From Caryophanales bacterium (GTDB lineage Bacteria; Bacillota; Bacilli; Bacillales; Bacillaceae_J), in NCBI GenBank assembly GCA_012840465.1, contig DULJ01000059.1, positions 1-64,000 on the forward strand: a DNA stretch of 64,000 bases, given 5' to 3'. Numbering within the stretch: the stretch's first letter is position 1; each line of letters starts with the position of its first letter. The notes below the pieces were generated by a model. That model saw nothing but the letters and a program-made list of their open reading frames with translations, did not search any database and was not told where the DNA came from. Position numbers and translations under genes: made by a program. Shown one piece after another: positions 8,114 to 17,801 of this stretch.

Positions 8114-9892
8114 ATGACAATGAAGCAAGAAATTATTAAGGGTGGAAGCTTTTTGCTTAGTGAAATAGGACCAAAGGATGTATTTACACCTGAAGATTTT
8201 ACAGAGGAACATAAAATGATTGCAAAAATGACAGCAGATTTTATTGCAGGTGAAGTGGTTCCCTACGATGATGAAATTGAGCATCAGAACTTGGACGTTA
8301 TCGTTCGCTTACTCAAGCAGGCCGGTGAGCTAGGGCTGCTAGGTGCAGATATTCCAGAAGAATATGGTGGTACAGGGCTTGATAAAGTAAGCTCGTTGTT
8401 GATTGGAGAGAATTTTGCTAGAAGTTCCTCACTGGCCGTTAGCCATACATGTCATGTAGGTATTGGAAGCTTACCGATCAGCATGTTTGGAACGGAGCAG
8501 CAGAAAAAGCGCTTTCTAGCCGGGTTAGCCACGGGAGAATTGTTAGGCGCTTATTGCTTGACTGAGCCTTCTTCCGGGTCAGATGCTTTAGGAGCGAAGA
8601 CAACTGCCGTCCTAAGTGATGATGGAAGCTATTATATTTTGAACGGGGCAAAGCAATTTATCACCAATGCCGGCTTTGCTGATCTTTTTATCGTTTATGC
8701 CAAAATTGATGGGGAAAAGTTTACTGCTTTTATTGTAGAAAAGGATTTTCCGGGTGTATCTACAGGAGCTGAAGAAAAGAAGATGGGGATTAAGGGATCA
8801 TCAACCCGCTCACTTATTTTGGAGGATTGCCGAGTTCCTGTCGAAAATGTTCTTGGGGAGATTGGCAAAGGCCATGTGATTGCATTCAATATTTTAAACA
8901 TTGGGCGATACAAACTGGGTGGAAACTGTGTTGGGGCTTCGAAGTGGGCCATCGAATTGTCCGTTAAATATGCCAAAGAGCGGAAACAATTCGGTAAGCC
9001 AATTGCCGACTTTCCGCTAATTCAAAAAAAGCTCGCAGATATGGCTATACGAACGTATGCGGCAGAAAGTATGTCCTATCGTACTGCTGGTCTGATTGAA
9101 GAGGGATTAGCAAGGTTGGACCAGGTTCCCTCTGAAAAGGGGCGGCAAGTGGGTGATGCTATTGCTGAATATGCAATAGAATGCTCAATTAATAAAGTAT
9201 TTGGTTCGGAATGCCTTGATTTTGTGGCGGATGAAGGCGTACAGATTCATGGTGGATATGGTTTTACGCAGGAATATAAAATTGAACGTATTTACCGTGA
9301 CTCCCGAATCAACCGTCTGTTCGAAGGGACAAATGAAATCAATCGCTTGTTGATTCCAGGCACTTTACTAAAAAAGGCTGTCAAGGGGGAACTTTCCTTT
9401 ATGGATGCGGTTGTTAATCTGCAAAAGGAATTAATCTCTTACAAGTCACCATCCATTGATGATAATGATCCATTAGCTTTTGAGAAAGCCTTAATCAGAG
9501 CAGCCAAACAGGTCTTCCTGCTAGTTGGAGGGGAGTCAGTCCAGAAATATCAAAAGCAATTGGATGGAGAACAGGAGATTCTGGAAGCGTTAGCCAATAT
9601 CACCATTGATATCTTTGCCATGGAAAGTGTTTTATTACGAACTGAGAAAGCTTTAAAAAGAGCCGATAAGAACGCCGAACATCTGGAAGACATGACAAAA
9701 GTGTATGTACGGGAAGCTTTTACAAGAATTGAAAACATGGCTTTTGAGGCTTTGACGGCTATAGAAAGTGAAACAGCATTATTAACCGTTAAGCAATTAA
9801 TAAATTTTGGTTTCACTAATACTATTTCTTTAAAACGCCGAATTGCTGCCCGGATGATTGAGGCAGAAAAGTATGTAACAGTAAGAAGCTGA
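8114..9892 (+). CDS. fadE: FadE, acyl-CoA dehydrogenase
   Basis: This 592-residue FAD enzyme performs the first oxidation of beta-oxidation. The N-terminal helical domain, the middle beta domain (with CLTEPSSGSDA near residue 155) and the C-terminal helical domain (ERKQFGKPI; GYGFTQEYKIERIYRD; LFEGTNEINR) are all visible. An extension of about 170 residues follows the standard fold, as in the long Bacillus FadE. The start at 8114 lies eight bases after AAGGGGG; a GTG at 8111 is an alternative. It is the last gene of the operon, and no clear terminator follows before the ligase promoter. Confidence 0.94.
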   Translation: MTMKQEIIKGGSFLLSEIGPKDVFTPEDFTEEHKMIAKMTADFIAGEVVPYDDEIEHQNLDVIVRLLKQAGELGLLGADIPEEYGGTGLDKVSSLLIGENFARSSSLAVSHTCHVGIGSLPISMFGTEQQKKRFLAGLATGELLGAYCLTEPSSGSDALGAKTTAVLSDDGSYYILNGAKQFITNAGFADLFIVYAKIDGEKFTAFIVEKDFPGVSTGAEEKKMGIKGSSTRSLILEDCRVPVENVLGEIGKGHVIAFNILNIGRYKLGGNCVGASKWAIELSVKYAKERKQFGKPIADFPLIQKKLADMAIRTYAAESMSYRTAGLIEEGLARLDQVPSEKGRQVGDAIAEYAIECSINKVFGSECLDFVADEGVQIHGGYGFTQEYKIERIYRDSRINRLFEGTNEINRLLIPGTLLKKAVKGELSFMDAVVNLQKELISYKSPSIDDNDPLAFEKALIRAAKQVFLLVGGESVQKYQKQLDGEQEILEALANITIDIFAMESVLLRTEKALKRADKNAEHLEDMTKVYVREAFTRIENMAFEALTAIESETALLTVKQLINFGFTNTISLKRRIAARMIEAEKYVTVRS

Positions 9893-9937
9893 AGTTTGTA
9901 AGGCTAAACAAATATTCTGAATATTCCTAAATTAATA

Positions 9938-10039
9938 TTGACATTTATAAATGAATTGTCGTATGATAAATTCACAAATGTACTGACTGGTCAGATGTAG
10001 GAAAATATAATTTTATTTTGCTAGTTGATGACTAGTCAG
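9938..10039 (+). promoter_or_regulatory. Acyl-CoA ligase promoter with two operators
   Basis: TTGACA (9938-9943) and TATGAT (9962-9967), 18 bases apart, form a good promoter. Downstream lie two palindromes of the shared type. ACTGACTGGTCAGA is at 9982-9995 (arms CTGAC and GTCAG perfect). ATGACTAGTCAG is at 10028-10039, its core TGACTAGTCA an exact palindrome. Two sites 46 bases apart suggest tighter control than at the other genes. Confidence 0.7.
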
Positions 10040-10064
10040 CCATTTTAAAGGAGGAGAAGTATAC

Positions 10065-11570
10065 ATGGGATGGAACTTAAATGATAATTTGATTAATACC
10101 GCAAGAAAGTATCCAAACAGGAATGCTTATTTGTTTATGAATGAAAGCGTTACCTATAATGAGTTTAATCACAAGGTCAATTCTTTTGCATCTGCTTTGT
10201 CGTCTCGTGGGGTGGGAAAAGGGGACACTGTTGCCCTCTTGTTAGGTAATTCGCCCGAGTTTTTAATTGCTTACTATGGAATACTTCGTTCTGGGGCTGC
10301 GGCTGTGCCTATGAACCCTCTTTATACAGCGGAAGAAGTTACTTATATCCTTTCGGACTGCAAGGCGAAGGTAGTAGTTGCCGTTCCTTCTCAAAGAACG
10401 ACTCTATCAGGTTTACTGGAGAAACTTGAGCATTTGGAATTCATTATATATACCGAAACAAACGATTCTTCATTATCGTTTGATCAGCTGCTTGAACAAG
10501 CCCAGCGGGATTTTGAAAGCCCTTCCTTAAGTGAAGACGACTTAGCGATTATCTTATACACTTCCGGAACAACGGGCAAACCAAAAGGGGCAATGTTATC
10601 GCATCGTAATATGGCTTCCAATGCAGAGTCGACCGTATCATTCCTAAAGATTAATAGCGAGGATCTTGTGATCGCTGTTCTTCCCATGTTTCATGTGTTT
10701 TGCATGACGGTATGCATAAATGCTCCTATTTTGAATGGTGCGACAATTGTTATTCTTCCTAAATTTAGTCCGTCCGAAGTTATTCAAACGATTCGAGATT
10801 GTCAAGCTACGGTGTTTGTTGGGGTTCCTACGATGTATAACTTTATGCTGCATCTTCCAGATGTTTCTAGCGCTGATTTAGCCTCTTTGAGGGTATGTAT
10901 TTCCGGAGGTGCTGCTTTGCCTGTAGAACTTCTTCATAAATTTCAGAATTACTTTAGGACTTTCATCTTGGAAGGATATGGTCTTACTGAATCCTCACCT
11001 GTTACCGCCTTCAATCCTTTAGAAGGAGTTCGTAAACCTGGTTCAATCGGTAAGGATATTCCTAGAGTAAAGAATAAAGTAGTCGACCCCAATGGCATTG
11101 AGGTGCCCCGTGGTGAGGTGGGCGAGCTGATTGTGCAGGGTCCCAATGTCATGCTTGGTTATTTAGGTAATCCTGAAGCCACTGCGTTGGCTTTGCGCGG
11201 GGGATGGCTATATACAGGTGATATGGCAACAATGGACGAGGATGGATATATTTTCATTGTTGACCGTAAAAAGGATATGATTTCCGTTGGAGGTTTCAAT
11301 GTGTATCCGAGAGAAGTGGAGGAAGTACTGTATCAACATCCGTTTGTTCTAGAAGCAGCAGTTATCGGCGTTCCGGATGAAGAATATGGGGAAAGAGTGA
11401 AGGCCTACATAGTGAAAAAAGTAGAAGATGTGTCCGTACCTGAAATCCTTGCCTTCTGCCAGGAAAGACTAGTCAAATATAAAATCCCTAAAGAAGTGGA
11501 GTTTCTGGAGGAATTGCCTAAAAATAGAACAGGTAAAATTTTGCGAAGAGCTTTAAGAGCGACAAACTAA
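10065..11570 (+). CDS. lcfB: Fatty-acid-CoA ligase (AMP-forming), LcfB-like
   Basis: This 501-residue adenylate-forming enzyme activates fatty acids to acyl-CoA. The ANL-family motifs occur in order: the P-loop YTSGTTGKPKGAMLSH (about residue 166), GYGLTESSPV (near 305), TGD followed by DGYIFIVDRKKDMI (near 385-410), and the lysine motif PKNRTGKILRR at the end. The length fits the shorter B. subtilis LcfB (about 510) rather than LcfA (560). The ATG follows AAAGGAGGAG. With its own double-operator promoter it feeds acyl-CoA into the fadNAE pathway just upstream. Confidence 0.9.
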   Translation: MGWNLNDNLINTARKYPNRNAYLFMNESVTYNEFNHKVNSFASALSSRGVGKGDTVALLLGNSPEFLIAYYGILRSGAAAVPMNPLYTAEEVTYILSDCKAKVVVAVPSQRTTLSGLLEKLEHLEFIIYTETNDSSLSFDQLLEQAQRDFESPSLSEDDLAIILYTSGTTGKPKGAMLSHRNMASNAESTVSFLKINSEDLVIAVLPMFHVFCMTVCINAPILNGATIVILPKFSPSEVIQTIRDCQATVFVGVPTMYNFMLHLPDVSSADLASLRVCISGGAALPVELLHKFQNYFRTFILEGYGLTESSPVTAFNPLEGVRKPGSIGKDIPRVKNKVVDPNGIEVPRGEVGELIVQGPNVMLGYLGNPEATALALRGGWLYTGDMATMDEDGYIFIVDRKKDMISVGGFNVYPREVEEVLYQHPFVLEAAVIGVPDEEYGERVKAYIVKKVEDVSVPEILAFCQERLVKYKIPKEVEFLEELPKNRTGKILRRALRATN

Positions 11571-11573
11571 AAT

Positions 11574-11603
11574 GTAGCATGTAATCTCGTAGCATGTAAT
11601 CTC
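11574..11603 (+). repeat. Exact 15-bp tandem duplication
   Basis: GTAGCATGTAATCTC occurs twice in direct succession (11574-11588, 11589-11603) just behind the ligase stop codon. It looks like a replication-slippage duplication. No function is evident. Confidence 0.7.
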
Positions 11604-11608
11604 AATGA

Positions 11609-11639
11609 GTAGAGGGATAGGTTCACCCAATCCCTCTAC
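11609..11639. terminator. Stem-loop between the convergent ligase and atoC genes
   Basis: A perfect 10-bp stem (11609-11618 with 11630-11639) closes an 11-base loop between convergent genes. Neither side has a strong T-run, so it is a probable but not textbook bidirectional terminator. Confidence 0.55.
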
Positions 11640-11649
11640 ATATATGGGA

Positions 11650-13065
11650 TTATTCATCAATCCCGTATTCCTGTATTTTATATAAAAGAGCCCGACGGCT
11701 TATTCCAAGTTCTTTGGCTGTTTTCATCCGATTTCCTTCGTTCTTTTGAAGTTTTAATCCAATAACATGTTTCTCTATTTGTTTAATTAAATCTTTTAAG
11801 GTTATTCCTTTGTCCATTTGTAATAGGTATTCTTCTATAGATTTTTTAAAATTGGACGAAATAGTGTCTGAAGAAGGGCCCTGTGTAATTTTTAATTCTG
11901 ACAATGAAATGTCTTCTGGAAATATAATTGTTCCTGGATTCATAATAACTGCTCGTTCAATAATATTAGACAATTCCCGAACATTTCCTGGCCAAGAATA
12001 ATTCTCTAAAAGCATTTTTGTACTTTCGTCAAATCCAGCTATTTCTTTATCATTTTCGTTTGAGAACTTTTGCAGAAAATAATTTGATAACAGAATGATA
12101 TCTTCTTTCCTCTCTCTTAGAGGAGGAACATTTAAAGGTACAACATTTAATCTATAGTATAAATCCTCTCTAAATTCCCCTTGTGCCACCATACTTTTCA
12201 GATCCCTATTAGTTGCGGCGATGACCCGAAAATCTGCTTTAATAGTTTCAGTTCCACCAACCCGTTCAAATTCATGTTCCTGTAAAACTCTAAGCAATTT
12301 CACCTGTAACCCCTGGGATACTTCACCAATCTCATCCAAAAAGATTGTCCCCTGTTTTGCTAGTTCGAAGCGGCCAAGCTTTCTGTGAATAGCGCCAGTA
12401 AATGCACCTTTTTCGTGTCCAAAAAGTTCACTTTCCAAAAGCCCTTCAGGTAAGGCACCACAATTAATTTTTATAAAAGGTCCCATACGCCGATTGCTGT
12501 TATAATGGATAGTATTTGCAACCAGTTCCTTTCCAGTTCCGCTTTCTCCGGTAACAAGAACAGTTGCATTGGTTTGTGCCACTTTTCCAATAAGCTTATA
12601 TAACTGCATCATTTTTGCGCTATTTGTTAATAATTTATCTAATCGATGATTATAACTTAATTCTCGGTGAAGCACTTTAACTTCTTCTTTTAAACTTTGA
12701 ACTTGCAAAGCTCGTTTGGCTAGTATCTTAACCTCATCATTATTAAAGGGCTTGATGATATAATCATAGGCCCCAACCATCATCGCCTTTATAGCGGTTT
12801 CAACAGCAGCATAGGCGGTGATCATAATAACATTAATATCCTTATTTATTTCACGGATTTCCTGCAAAGCCTCTATTCCATCCTTCTTCGGCATCCGAAT
12901 ATCCATAATCACTAGGGCAGGTTGTAGCGTTTTCACTAGCGAAACAGCTTCTTCACCATTGGAAGCTGTTTCAACCTCATATCCTTCTCTTTTAAGTAGG
13001 GCCTTTAAAGCAGTGCGAACACTAATCTCATCATCGACTACAAGAATTAATTGTTGATTCTTCAC
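11650..13065 (-). CDS. atoC: Sigma-54-dependent response regulator, AtoC-like
   Basis: This protein of about 471 residues has three parts. A receiver domain carries the phosphorylation site Asp55 (in LVIMDIRMPKKDG). An AAA+ sigma-54 activation domain has Walker A GESGTGKE (173-180) and the sigma-54 contact motif GAFTGA (220-225). A Fis-type helix-turn-helix closes the C-terminus (about 446-467). The GTG start overlaps the kinase stop as GTGA and follows AAGGGAAG. The partner kinase, the divergent acetoacetate operon and its -24/-12 promoter all support an AtoC-like role. The symbol is by analogy with E. coli atoSC; the inducer is unproven. Confidence 0.9.
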   Translation of the reverse strand: MKNQQLILVVDDEISVRTALKALLKREGYEVETASNGEEAVSLVKTLQPALVIMDIRMPKKDGIEALQEIREINKDINVIMITAYAAVETAIKAMMVGAYDYIIKPFNNDEVKILAKRALQVQSLKEEVKVLHRELSYNHRLDKLLTNSAKMMQLYKLIGKVAQTNATVLVTGESGTGKELVANTIHYNSNRRMGPFIKINCGALPEGLLESELFGHEKGAFTGAIHRKLGRFELAKQGTIFLDEIGEVSQGLQVKLLRVLQEHEFERVGGTETIKADFRVIAATNRDLKSMVAQGEFREDLYYRLNVVPLNVPPLRERKEDIILLSNYFLQKFSNENDKEIAGFDESTKMLLENYSWPGNVRELSNIIERAVIMNPGTIIFPEDISLSELKITQGPSSDTISSNFKKSIEEYLLQMDKGITLKDLIKQIEKHVIGLKLQKNEGNRMKTAKELGISRRALLYKIQEYGIDE

Positions 13066-14903
13066 ATCATCACTTCCCTTTTTGAAAAATGTATTGGAAT
13101 TTGAATGGTGACTCTGACCCCTCCTGACTGAATATTTTGCAACCACACATCTCCTTTATGAGATGTGATAATTCGTTGAACTACTGCTAATCCGAGACCG
13201 GTTCCTTCTATTTTAGATGTATAAAAGGGGTCGAATATTTTATCGAGGTTTTCTTCCTTAATTCCGCATCCTGTATCGGTGAAGTGGAGAACAACCATTC
13301 CTTGTTCGGTATCTAACAACGACTCTATCGTTATTTCCCCTGAATTTTCGATCGCTTGGATAGAATTAAACAATATATTTAAGAATACTTGTTTAAATTG
13401 CTCGGGATCAATTTCTATATTTGGCAAGTTTTCTTCAAATTTTAAATGATATTTCACTTTATTTTTTGCAAGACTTTTCGTAAAGTCAATGCTTTCTTTA
13501 ATTAATTGATTCACATCGACAGGCAAGATATGGGCATCACTTGGACGGGCAAAATATAATAATTCTTCAATAATTTTGTTAGCCCGATTAACCTCTTTAA
13601 TAATTAATGGGTAAAATTCCTTTCTTTCGTCCTCTGTATTTCCCTCTTGTAGGTACTGAATTAAACTTTTGATTGCTGTAAGGGGATTCCGAATTTCATG
13701 AGCCACACCAGCCATCATTACTCCTAATGCAGACAGTTTATCCGCTCTATATACCTGTTGTTCCAGTCTTTTCTTTTCAGTAATGTCTTTAAATGTCAGA
13801 ACGGCTCCAATAAAATTCCCGGCACTATCAAACAATCGAGAGCTACTGGAACTGATATATAAATGTTTCCCGTTAGCGGGATATTCCATTTCTACACCAA
13901 CGTAATTTGCTCCTGTTTCCAGTGTCTTCATTAGAAAACTTTTAAAAACACCGTCATTAAACATACTTTTCAAGTAGGGCTTGTCAATTACTTCGTCTAA
14001 ATTGACTTCCAGCAAATTAATAACCGCTTTATTCATAAAAGTAATATTTCCGTTAATATCCACCGTAATGACGCTGTCTATCATACTATCCATCACGTTT
14101 TCGGAAAGCGAGCGAGCATTTAGAATTCCTTCGGCCATTTTATTTACCTCATCTGCAATTTCGCCAATTTCACCATGAATACCAACTATTCTTTCGTTTA
14201 AATTATATTTCATCTTCTGTAAACCTTGTTTGACAAGTTCAATATCTACGAGAACTTTATTCCAAAATTTTAATAATAAAACTATAATAAGCAGCATGCC
14301 AAGACCTAAGCAGATGTAAATAATTCTATCCATTTTGGCTAACTGATTTTCTATATCCATTGTTAATTCGTTTGCCCAAGCATAACCAATAACTTCCCCA
14401 TTTCTAATGACTGGATGCATCGCATTCATAATTTGCCCGCGAACCTGTTTTCCAACTACAATTTGATCTTTCCCAGTTTTTAATACTAGATTACCTGGAT
14501 GTGCTGGTTCAATGGCTTTTCCTACCTTATCACTATGTTCTGAGCTTGGCCCATAAGTGACAATTGCCTGCAAGTCCTTTACATAATACCCCACACCGAT
14601 ACCGGGATAGGCTGTTGCTAATGAATCGGTATAATGGCCTAATGCTTCGTTTAATATTTTTATTTTTGTCTGCCTATTCGCATGAAGTGCTCCTTTTTCC
14701 TTTAATATTGCATTAAAATCCTGCTGTAAATACTGGTCGAGGATGTTTGTGACTCCATATAATTTCTTTTCCTTTTCGTTTAACAAACTTTCTTCTGCTA
14801 TTAACTTTGTAAAATATCCAAAAATTAATATAGGAACAGTTATGAAGATGATGGTCATAACTATCACTTTTAACCTGAAATTTTCCTTTATCTTTTTGAT
14901 CAA
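13062..14903 (-). CDS. atoS: Membrane sensor histidine kinase, AtoS-like
   Basis: This 613-residue kinase has an N-terminal membrane segment (about 12-32), an extracytoplasmic sensor of about 160 residues, a second membrane segment (about 194-213), a linker, a PAS domain (about 270-375), a HisKA domain with phosphoacceptor His402 (GVAHEIRNPL) and an ATPase domain (N513, DTGCGI, GTGLGL). It begins with TTG after AAGGAAGGGG and overlaps the downstream atoC by four bases, so the two are co-translated. The outside sensor suggests detection of an extracellular compound, plausibly acetoacetate or a short-chain acid given the divergent operon. That ligand is inference. Confidence 0.9.
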   Translation of the reverse strand: MIKKIKENFRLKVIVMTIIFITVPILIFGYFTKLIAEESLLNEKEKKLYGVTNILDQYLQQDFNAILKEKGALHANRQTKIKILNEALGHYTDSLATAYPGIGVGYYVKDLQAIVTYGPSSEHSDKVGKAIEPAHPGNLVLKTGKDQIVVGKQVRGQIMNAMHPVIRNGEVIGYAWANELTMDIENQLAKMDRIIYICLGLGMLLIIVLLLKFWNKVLVDIELVKQGLQKMKYNLNERIVGIHGEIGEIADEVNKMAEGILNARSLSENVMDSMIDSVITVDINGNITFMNKAVINLLEVNLDEVIDKPYLKSMFNDGVFKSFLMKTLETGANYVGVEMEYPANGKHLYISSSSSRLFDSAGNFIGAVLTFKDITEKKRLEQQVYRADKLSALGVMMAGVAHEIRNPLTAIKSLIQYLQEGNTEDERKEFYPLIIKEVNRANKIIEELLYFARPSDAHILPVDVNQLIKESIDFTKSLAKNKVKYHLKFEENLPNIEIDPEQFKQVFLNILFNSIQAIENSGEITIESLLDTEQGMVVLHFTDTGCGIKEENLDKIFDPFYTSKIEGTGLGLAVVQRIITSHKGDVWLQNIQSGGVRVTIQIPIHFSKREVMM

Positions 14904-15004
14904 GGTTCCGCACCCCTTCCTTCTTCTATTTTACCTTTTGTATAAAAAGTAGTCACTATGCGCAAAAAATGGCTCGTAAAATATTGTTCAAAATCCCTTT
15001 TCAG

Positions 15005-15054
15005 GCTGAAAAACATAATATTTCAGCATTTTTAATGTTGGCATGGTTCTTGCA
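15005..15054 (+). promoter_or_regulatory. Sigma-54 (-24/-12) promoter of the acetoacetate operon
   Basis: TTGGCAT (15038-15044) and TTGCA (15050-15054) give the sigma-54 pattern, with ten bases between the GG and GC pairs. It lies about 95 bases before the thiolase gene. An inverted repeat GCTGAAA/TTTCAGC (15005-15011, 15021-15027) just upstream may bind a regulator, although enhancer sites usually lie further away. The adjacent sigma-54 activator strongly supports the promoter. Confidence 0.85.
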
Positions 15055-15149
15055 TATTAAATAGGTGTGAAGCTTTAAGGGGTGGGTACAACCTTTTGGT
15101 ACACGTAAATGAGGATAAATCAAATAAACAAGTTTAGGAGGACAAAAAT

Positions 15150-16334
15150 ATGCGTGAAGTTGTAATTGTAAGTGCGGTACGAACTGCTATTGGTAGTTTT
15201 ATGGGAACTTTAAGTAATACCCCTGCAGTTGAGTTAGGTGCAGTTGTCATTAAAGAAGCGCTGAATCGTGCTGGCATAAGAGGAGAGCAAGTAGATGAAG
15301 TTATCATGGGCAATGTTCTTCAAGCTGGTATTGGTCAGGGGTCTGCCCGCCAAGCATCGATTCAAGCAGGTTTACCTACTGAAGTTCCTGCTATGACGAT
15401 TAACAAACTTTGTGGTTCAGGATTAAAAGCAGTCCATTTAGCAACACAAGCAATTTGGGCTGGAGAAGCGGATATCATTGTTGCAGGTGGCATGGAGAAT
15501 ATGAGTTTAGCCCCTTATCTCTTGCCAAAAGGCCGGACTGGTTATCGTATGGGCGATGGAAAAATCATCGACAGCTTGATTCAAGATGGACTCCAAGATG
15601 CTTTCTATCATTATCACATGGGAATTACAGCTGAAAATATTGCTGAAAAATATGCTATAAAACGTGAAGAACAAGATAATTTTGCAGCGTGGAGCCAACA
15701 AAAAGCAGAGAAAGCCATTAAGGAAGGGAAATTCAAGGATGAGATTGTTCCAGTTGAAATTCGACAACGAAAAGGCGAACCCATTATCTTTGAAACAGAT
15801 GAATTCCCACGCACTGATATAACTGCTGAAAAGCTATCAAAACTAATGCCAGCATTTAAAGAGGATGGTACTGTTACAGCTGGAAACGCCTCTGGTATCA
15901 ACGACGGAGCAGCTGCATTAATTCTCATGAGCAGAGAAAAGGCTGAAAATCTAGGCATCAAACCACTGGCAGTAATTCGCGGTAACGGAATAGCTGCTGT
16001 TGACCCACAAATTATGGGAATTGGCCCGGTTCCAGCAAGCAATATTGCGTTGAAAAAGGCAAATCTTTGTATGGATGATCTCGACCTAATTGAAGCAAAT
16101 GAAGCGTTTGCTGTACAATCTTTAGCGGTTGGTAGAGATTTGCAAATACCAAATGAAAAACTCAACGTAAATGGTGGAGCGGTTGCCTTAGGTCATCCAA
16201 TCGGTGCAAGTGGAGCACGTATTCTCGTCACATTATTGCATGAAATGAAACGTAGGGAAGCACGTTACGGGCTGGCAACGCTTTGCATCGGTGGTGGTCA
16301 GGGTGTTGCAACAATCGTTGAAAGAGAAAAGTAA
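15150..16334 (+). CDS. atoB: Acetyl-CoA acetyltransferase (thiolase), AtoB-like
   Basis: This 394-residue biosynthetic/degradative thiolase interconverts acetoacetyl-CoA and two acetyl-CoA. The active-site residues are Cys88 (NKLCGSG), His349 (GHPIGASG) and Cys379 (CIGGGQG). The GHPIGASG form is typical of acetoacetyl-CoA thiolases, in contrast to GHPLGCTG in the two FadA-like enzymes of the window. It is the first gene behind the sigma-54 promoter and is followed by a short-chain fatty acid permease and CoA transferase. The operon thus takes up acetoacetate or butyrate, activates it and splits it. The same enzyme could work backwards to supply PHB synthesis from the nearby pha genes. Confidence 0.93.
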   Translation: MREVVIVSAVRTAIGSFMGTLSNTPAVELGAVVIKEALNRAGIRGEQVDEVIMGNVLQAGIGQGSARQASIQAGLPTEVPAMTINKLCGSGLKAVHLATQAIWAGEADIIVAGGMENMSLAPYLLPKGRTGYRMGDGKIIDSLIQDGLQDAFYHYHMGITAENIAEKYAIKREEQDNFAAWSQQKAEKAIKEGKFKDEIVPVEIRQRKGEPIIFETDEFPRTDITAEKLSKLMPAFKEDGTVTAGNASGINDGAAALILMSREKAENLGIKPLAVIRGNGIAAVDPQIMGIGPVPASNIALKKANLCMDDLDLIEANEAFAVQSLAVGRDLQIPNEKLNVNGGAVALGHPIGASGARILVTLLHEMKRREARYGLATLCIGGGQGVATIVEREK

Positions 16335-16418
16335 ATAACATGTAATGTATATCCAGTTGTTCGTTTCTATACAACCAAATTAATAGAAATCTTAAAAAAA
16401 TTATAATGGAGGAAATAA

Positions 16419-17741
16419 ATGATAGGATCATTATCAAAGTTTTTTACAAAAGTGGTTGACCGTTATTTACCAGATCCGCTCGTTTTTGCAATGATTTTAA
16501 CTTTAATTGTTTTTGTAGCAGGCTTTGCATTTACTCCAAGTACTCCAATTGATATGGTTGGAATGTGGGGCGATGGGTTTTGGGGGTTATTAGCCTTTTC
16601 TATGCAAATGGCACTGGTTGTTGTAACTGGCCATGCTTTGGCGAGTTCTCCACTATTACGCAGAGGGATGGGGAAAATTGCTTCTATTGCAAAAACCCGA
16701 ACTCAGGGTGTGATGCTTGTTACATTTATGGCTGCACTTTGTTCTATTATAAACTGGGGCTTTGGGCTAGTAATGGGTGCACTATTTGCTCGGGAGGTTG
16801 CACGACGAGTTCCAAAATCAGATTATAGATTATTGATAGCTAGTGCATATATTGGTTTTTTAACATGGCATGGGGGTATTTCAGGCTCAATTCCTTTAGC
16901 TGCTGCTACACCTGGAAATCCCATGGAAAAGATTGCTGGTATTATACCGATATCTGCAACCTTACTGTCACCCTATAATATTTTTATAACGCTTACTTTA
17001 TTAATTACTTTACCATTTCTAACTAAGATGATGATGCGTCCTGAAAGTGAAATTGTTGAAGTGGATCCTGAGTTATTAAAAGAAGAACCTTCTATGGCTA
17101 GAATATTACCAGCGAATGCTTCGTTTGCTGAAAAACTTGAAGAAAGCAAAATTCTTGCTTTTATTATTGGTGCACTTGGAGTAGCCTATTTAATCTATTA
17201 TTTTGCTACAAATGGACCCAAAATTGATATCAACATCCTTAATCTTACTTTCATTGTGCTTGGTATTATACTTCATGGAACACCCATGTCTTATATGCGC
17301 GCCGTTAAGGCAGCAATAGGTGGGACAGCAGGTATTGTGGCGCAATTTCCTTTTTATGCCGGTATCCAACTGATGATGGAACATTCAGGTCTTGGTGGCC
17401 TTATTACTCAATTGTTTGTAGATATTTCAAACGTGAAAACATTCCCTATTTTAACCTTCTTAAGTTCTGGCCTTGTTAATTTAGCAGTTCCATCTGGCGG
17501 CGGTCACTGGGTTGTTCAAGGACCGTTTGTAATCCCGGCCGCACAGGCATTAGGAGCAGATATAGGGAAATCCGCAATGGCAATTGCTTACGGGGAGGCT
17601 TGGATGAATATGGCACAGCCTTTCTGGGCTTTACCTGCATTAGCTATTGCAGGGCTCAAAGCTAGGGATATTATGGGATTCTGTATAACTGCATTGTTAT
17701 ACTCTGGAATCATCTTTATGGTAGGATTGTACTTCTTCTAA
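16419..17741 (+). CDS. atoE: Short-chain fatty acid permease, AtoE family
   Basis: This 440-residue polytopic membrane protein has about twelve hydrophobic segments. It matches the AtoE family of short-chain fatty acid transporters, including the conserved stretch VNLAVPSGGGHWVVQGPF near residue 350. It probably imports acetoacetate, butyrate or similar acids. The ATG follows GGAGG. It lies between the thiolase and the CoA-transferase subunits, as expected for an ato-type catabolic operon. No separate promoter is evident, so expression should depend on the sigma-54 promoter upstream. Confidence 0.92.
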   Translation: MIGSLSKFFTKVVDRYLPDPLVFAMILTLIVFVAGFAFTPSTPIDMVGMWGDGFWGLLAFSMQMALVVVTGHALASSPLLRRGMGKIASIAKTRTQGVMLVTFMAALCSIINWGFGLVMGALFAREVARRVPKSDYRLLIASAYIGFLTWHGGISGSIPLAAATPGNPMEKIAGIIPISATLLSPYNIFITLTLLITLPFLTKMMMRPESEIVEVDPELLKEEPSMARILPANASFAEKLEESKILAFIIGALGVAYLIYYFATNGPKIDINILNLTFIVLGIILHGTPMSYMRAVKAAIGGTAGIVAQFPFYAGIQLMMEHSGLGGLITQLFVDISNVKTFPILTFLSSGLVNLAVPSGGGHWVVQGPFVIPAAQALGADIGKSAMAIAYGEAWMNMAQPFWALPALAIAGLKARDIMGFCITALLYSGIIFMVGLYFF

Positions 17742-17801
17742 TATTTTTCACAAAATATTGATGAAAAGCTTTAAAGAAAATCTGGTAAGGAGATAGATAG
17801 A

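Noticed and set aside
3184-11570. Horizontal acquisition of the fad block
   Set aside because: Base composition and start-site style look like the rest of the window, and no mobile element, tRNA or attachment repeat flanks it.
15614-16165. 183-codon minus-strand frame opposite atoB
   Set aside because: It is a shadow of a strongly supported thiolase gene with full active-site motifs; no binding site or family similarity.
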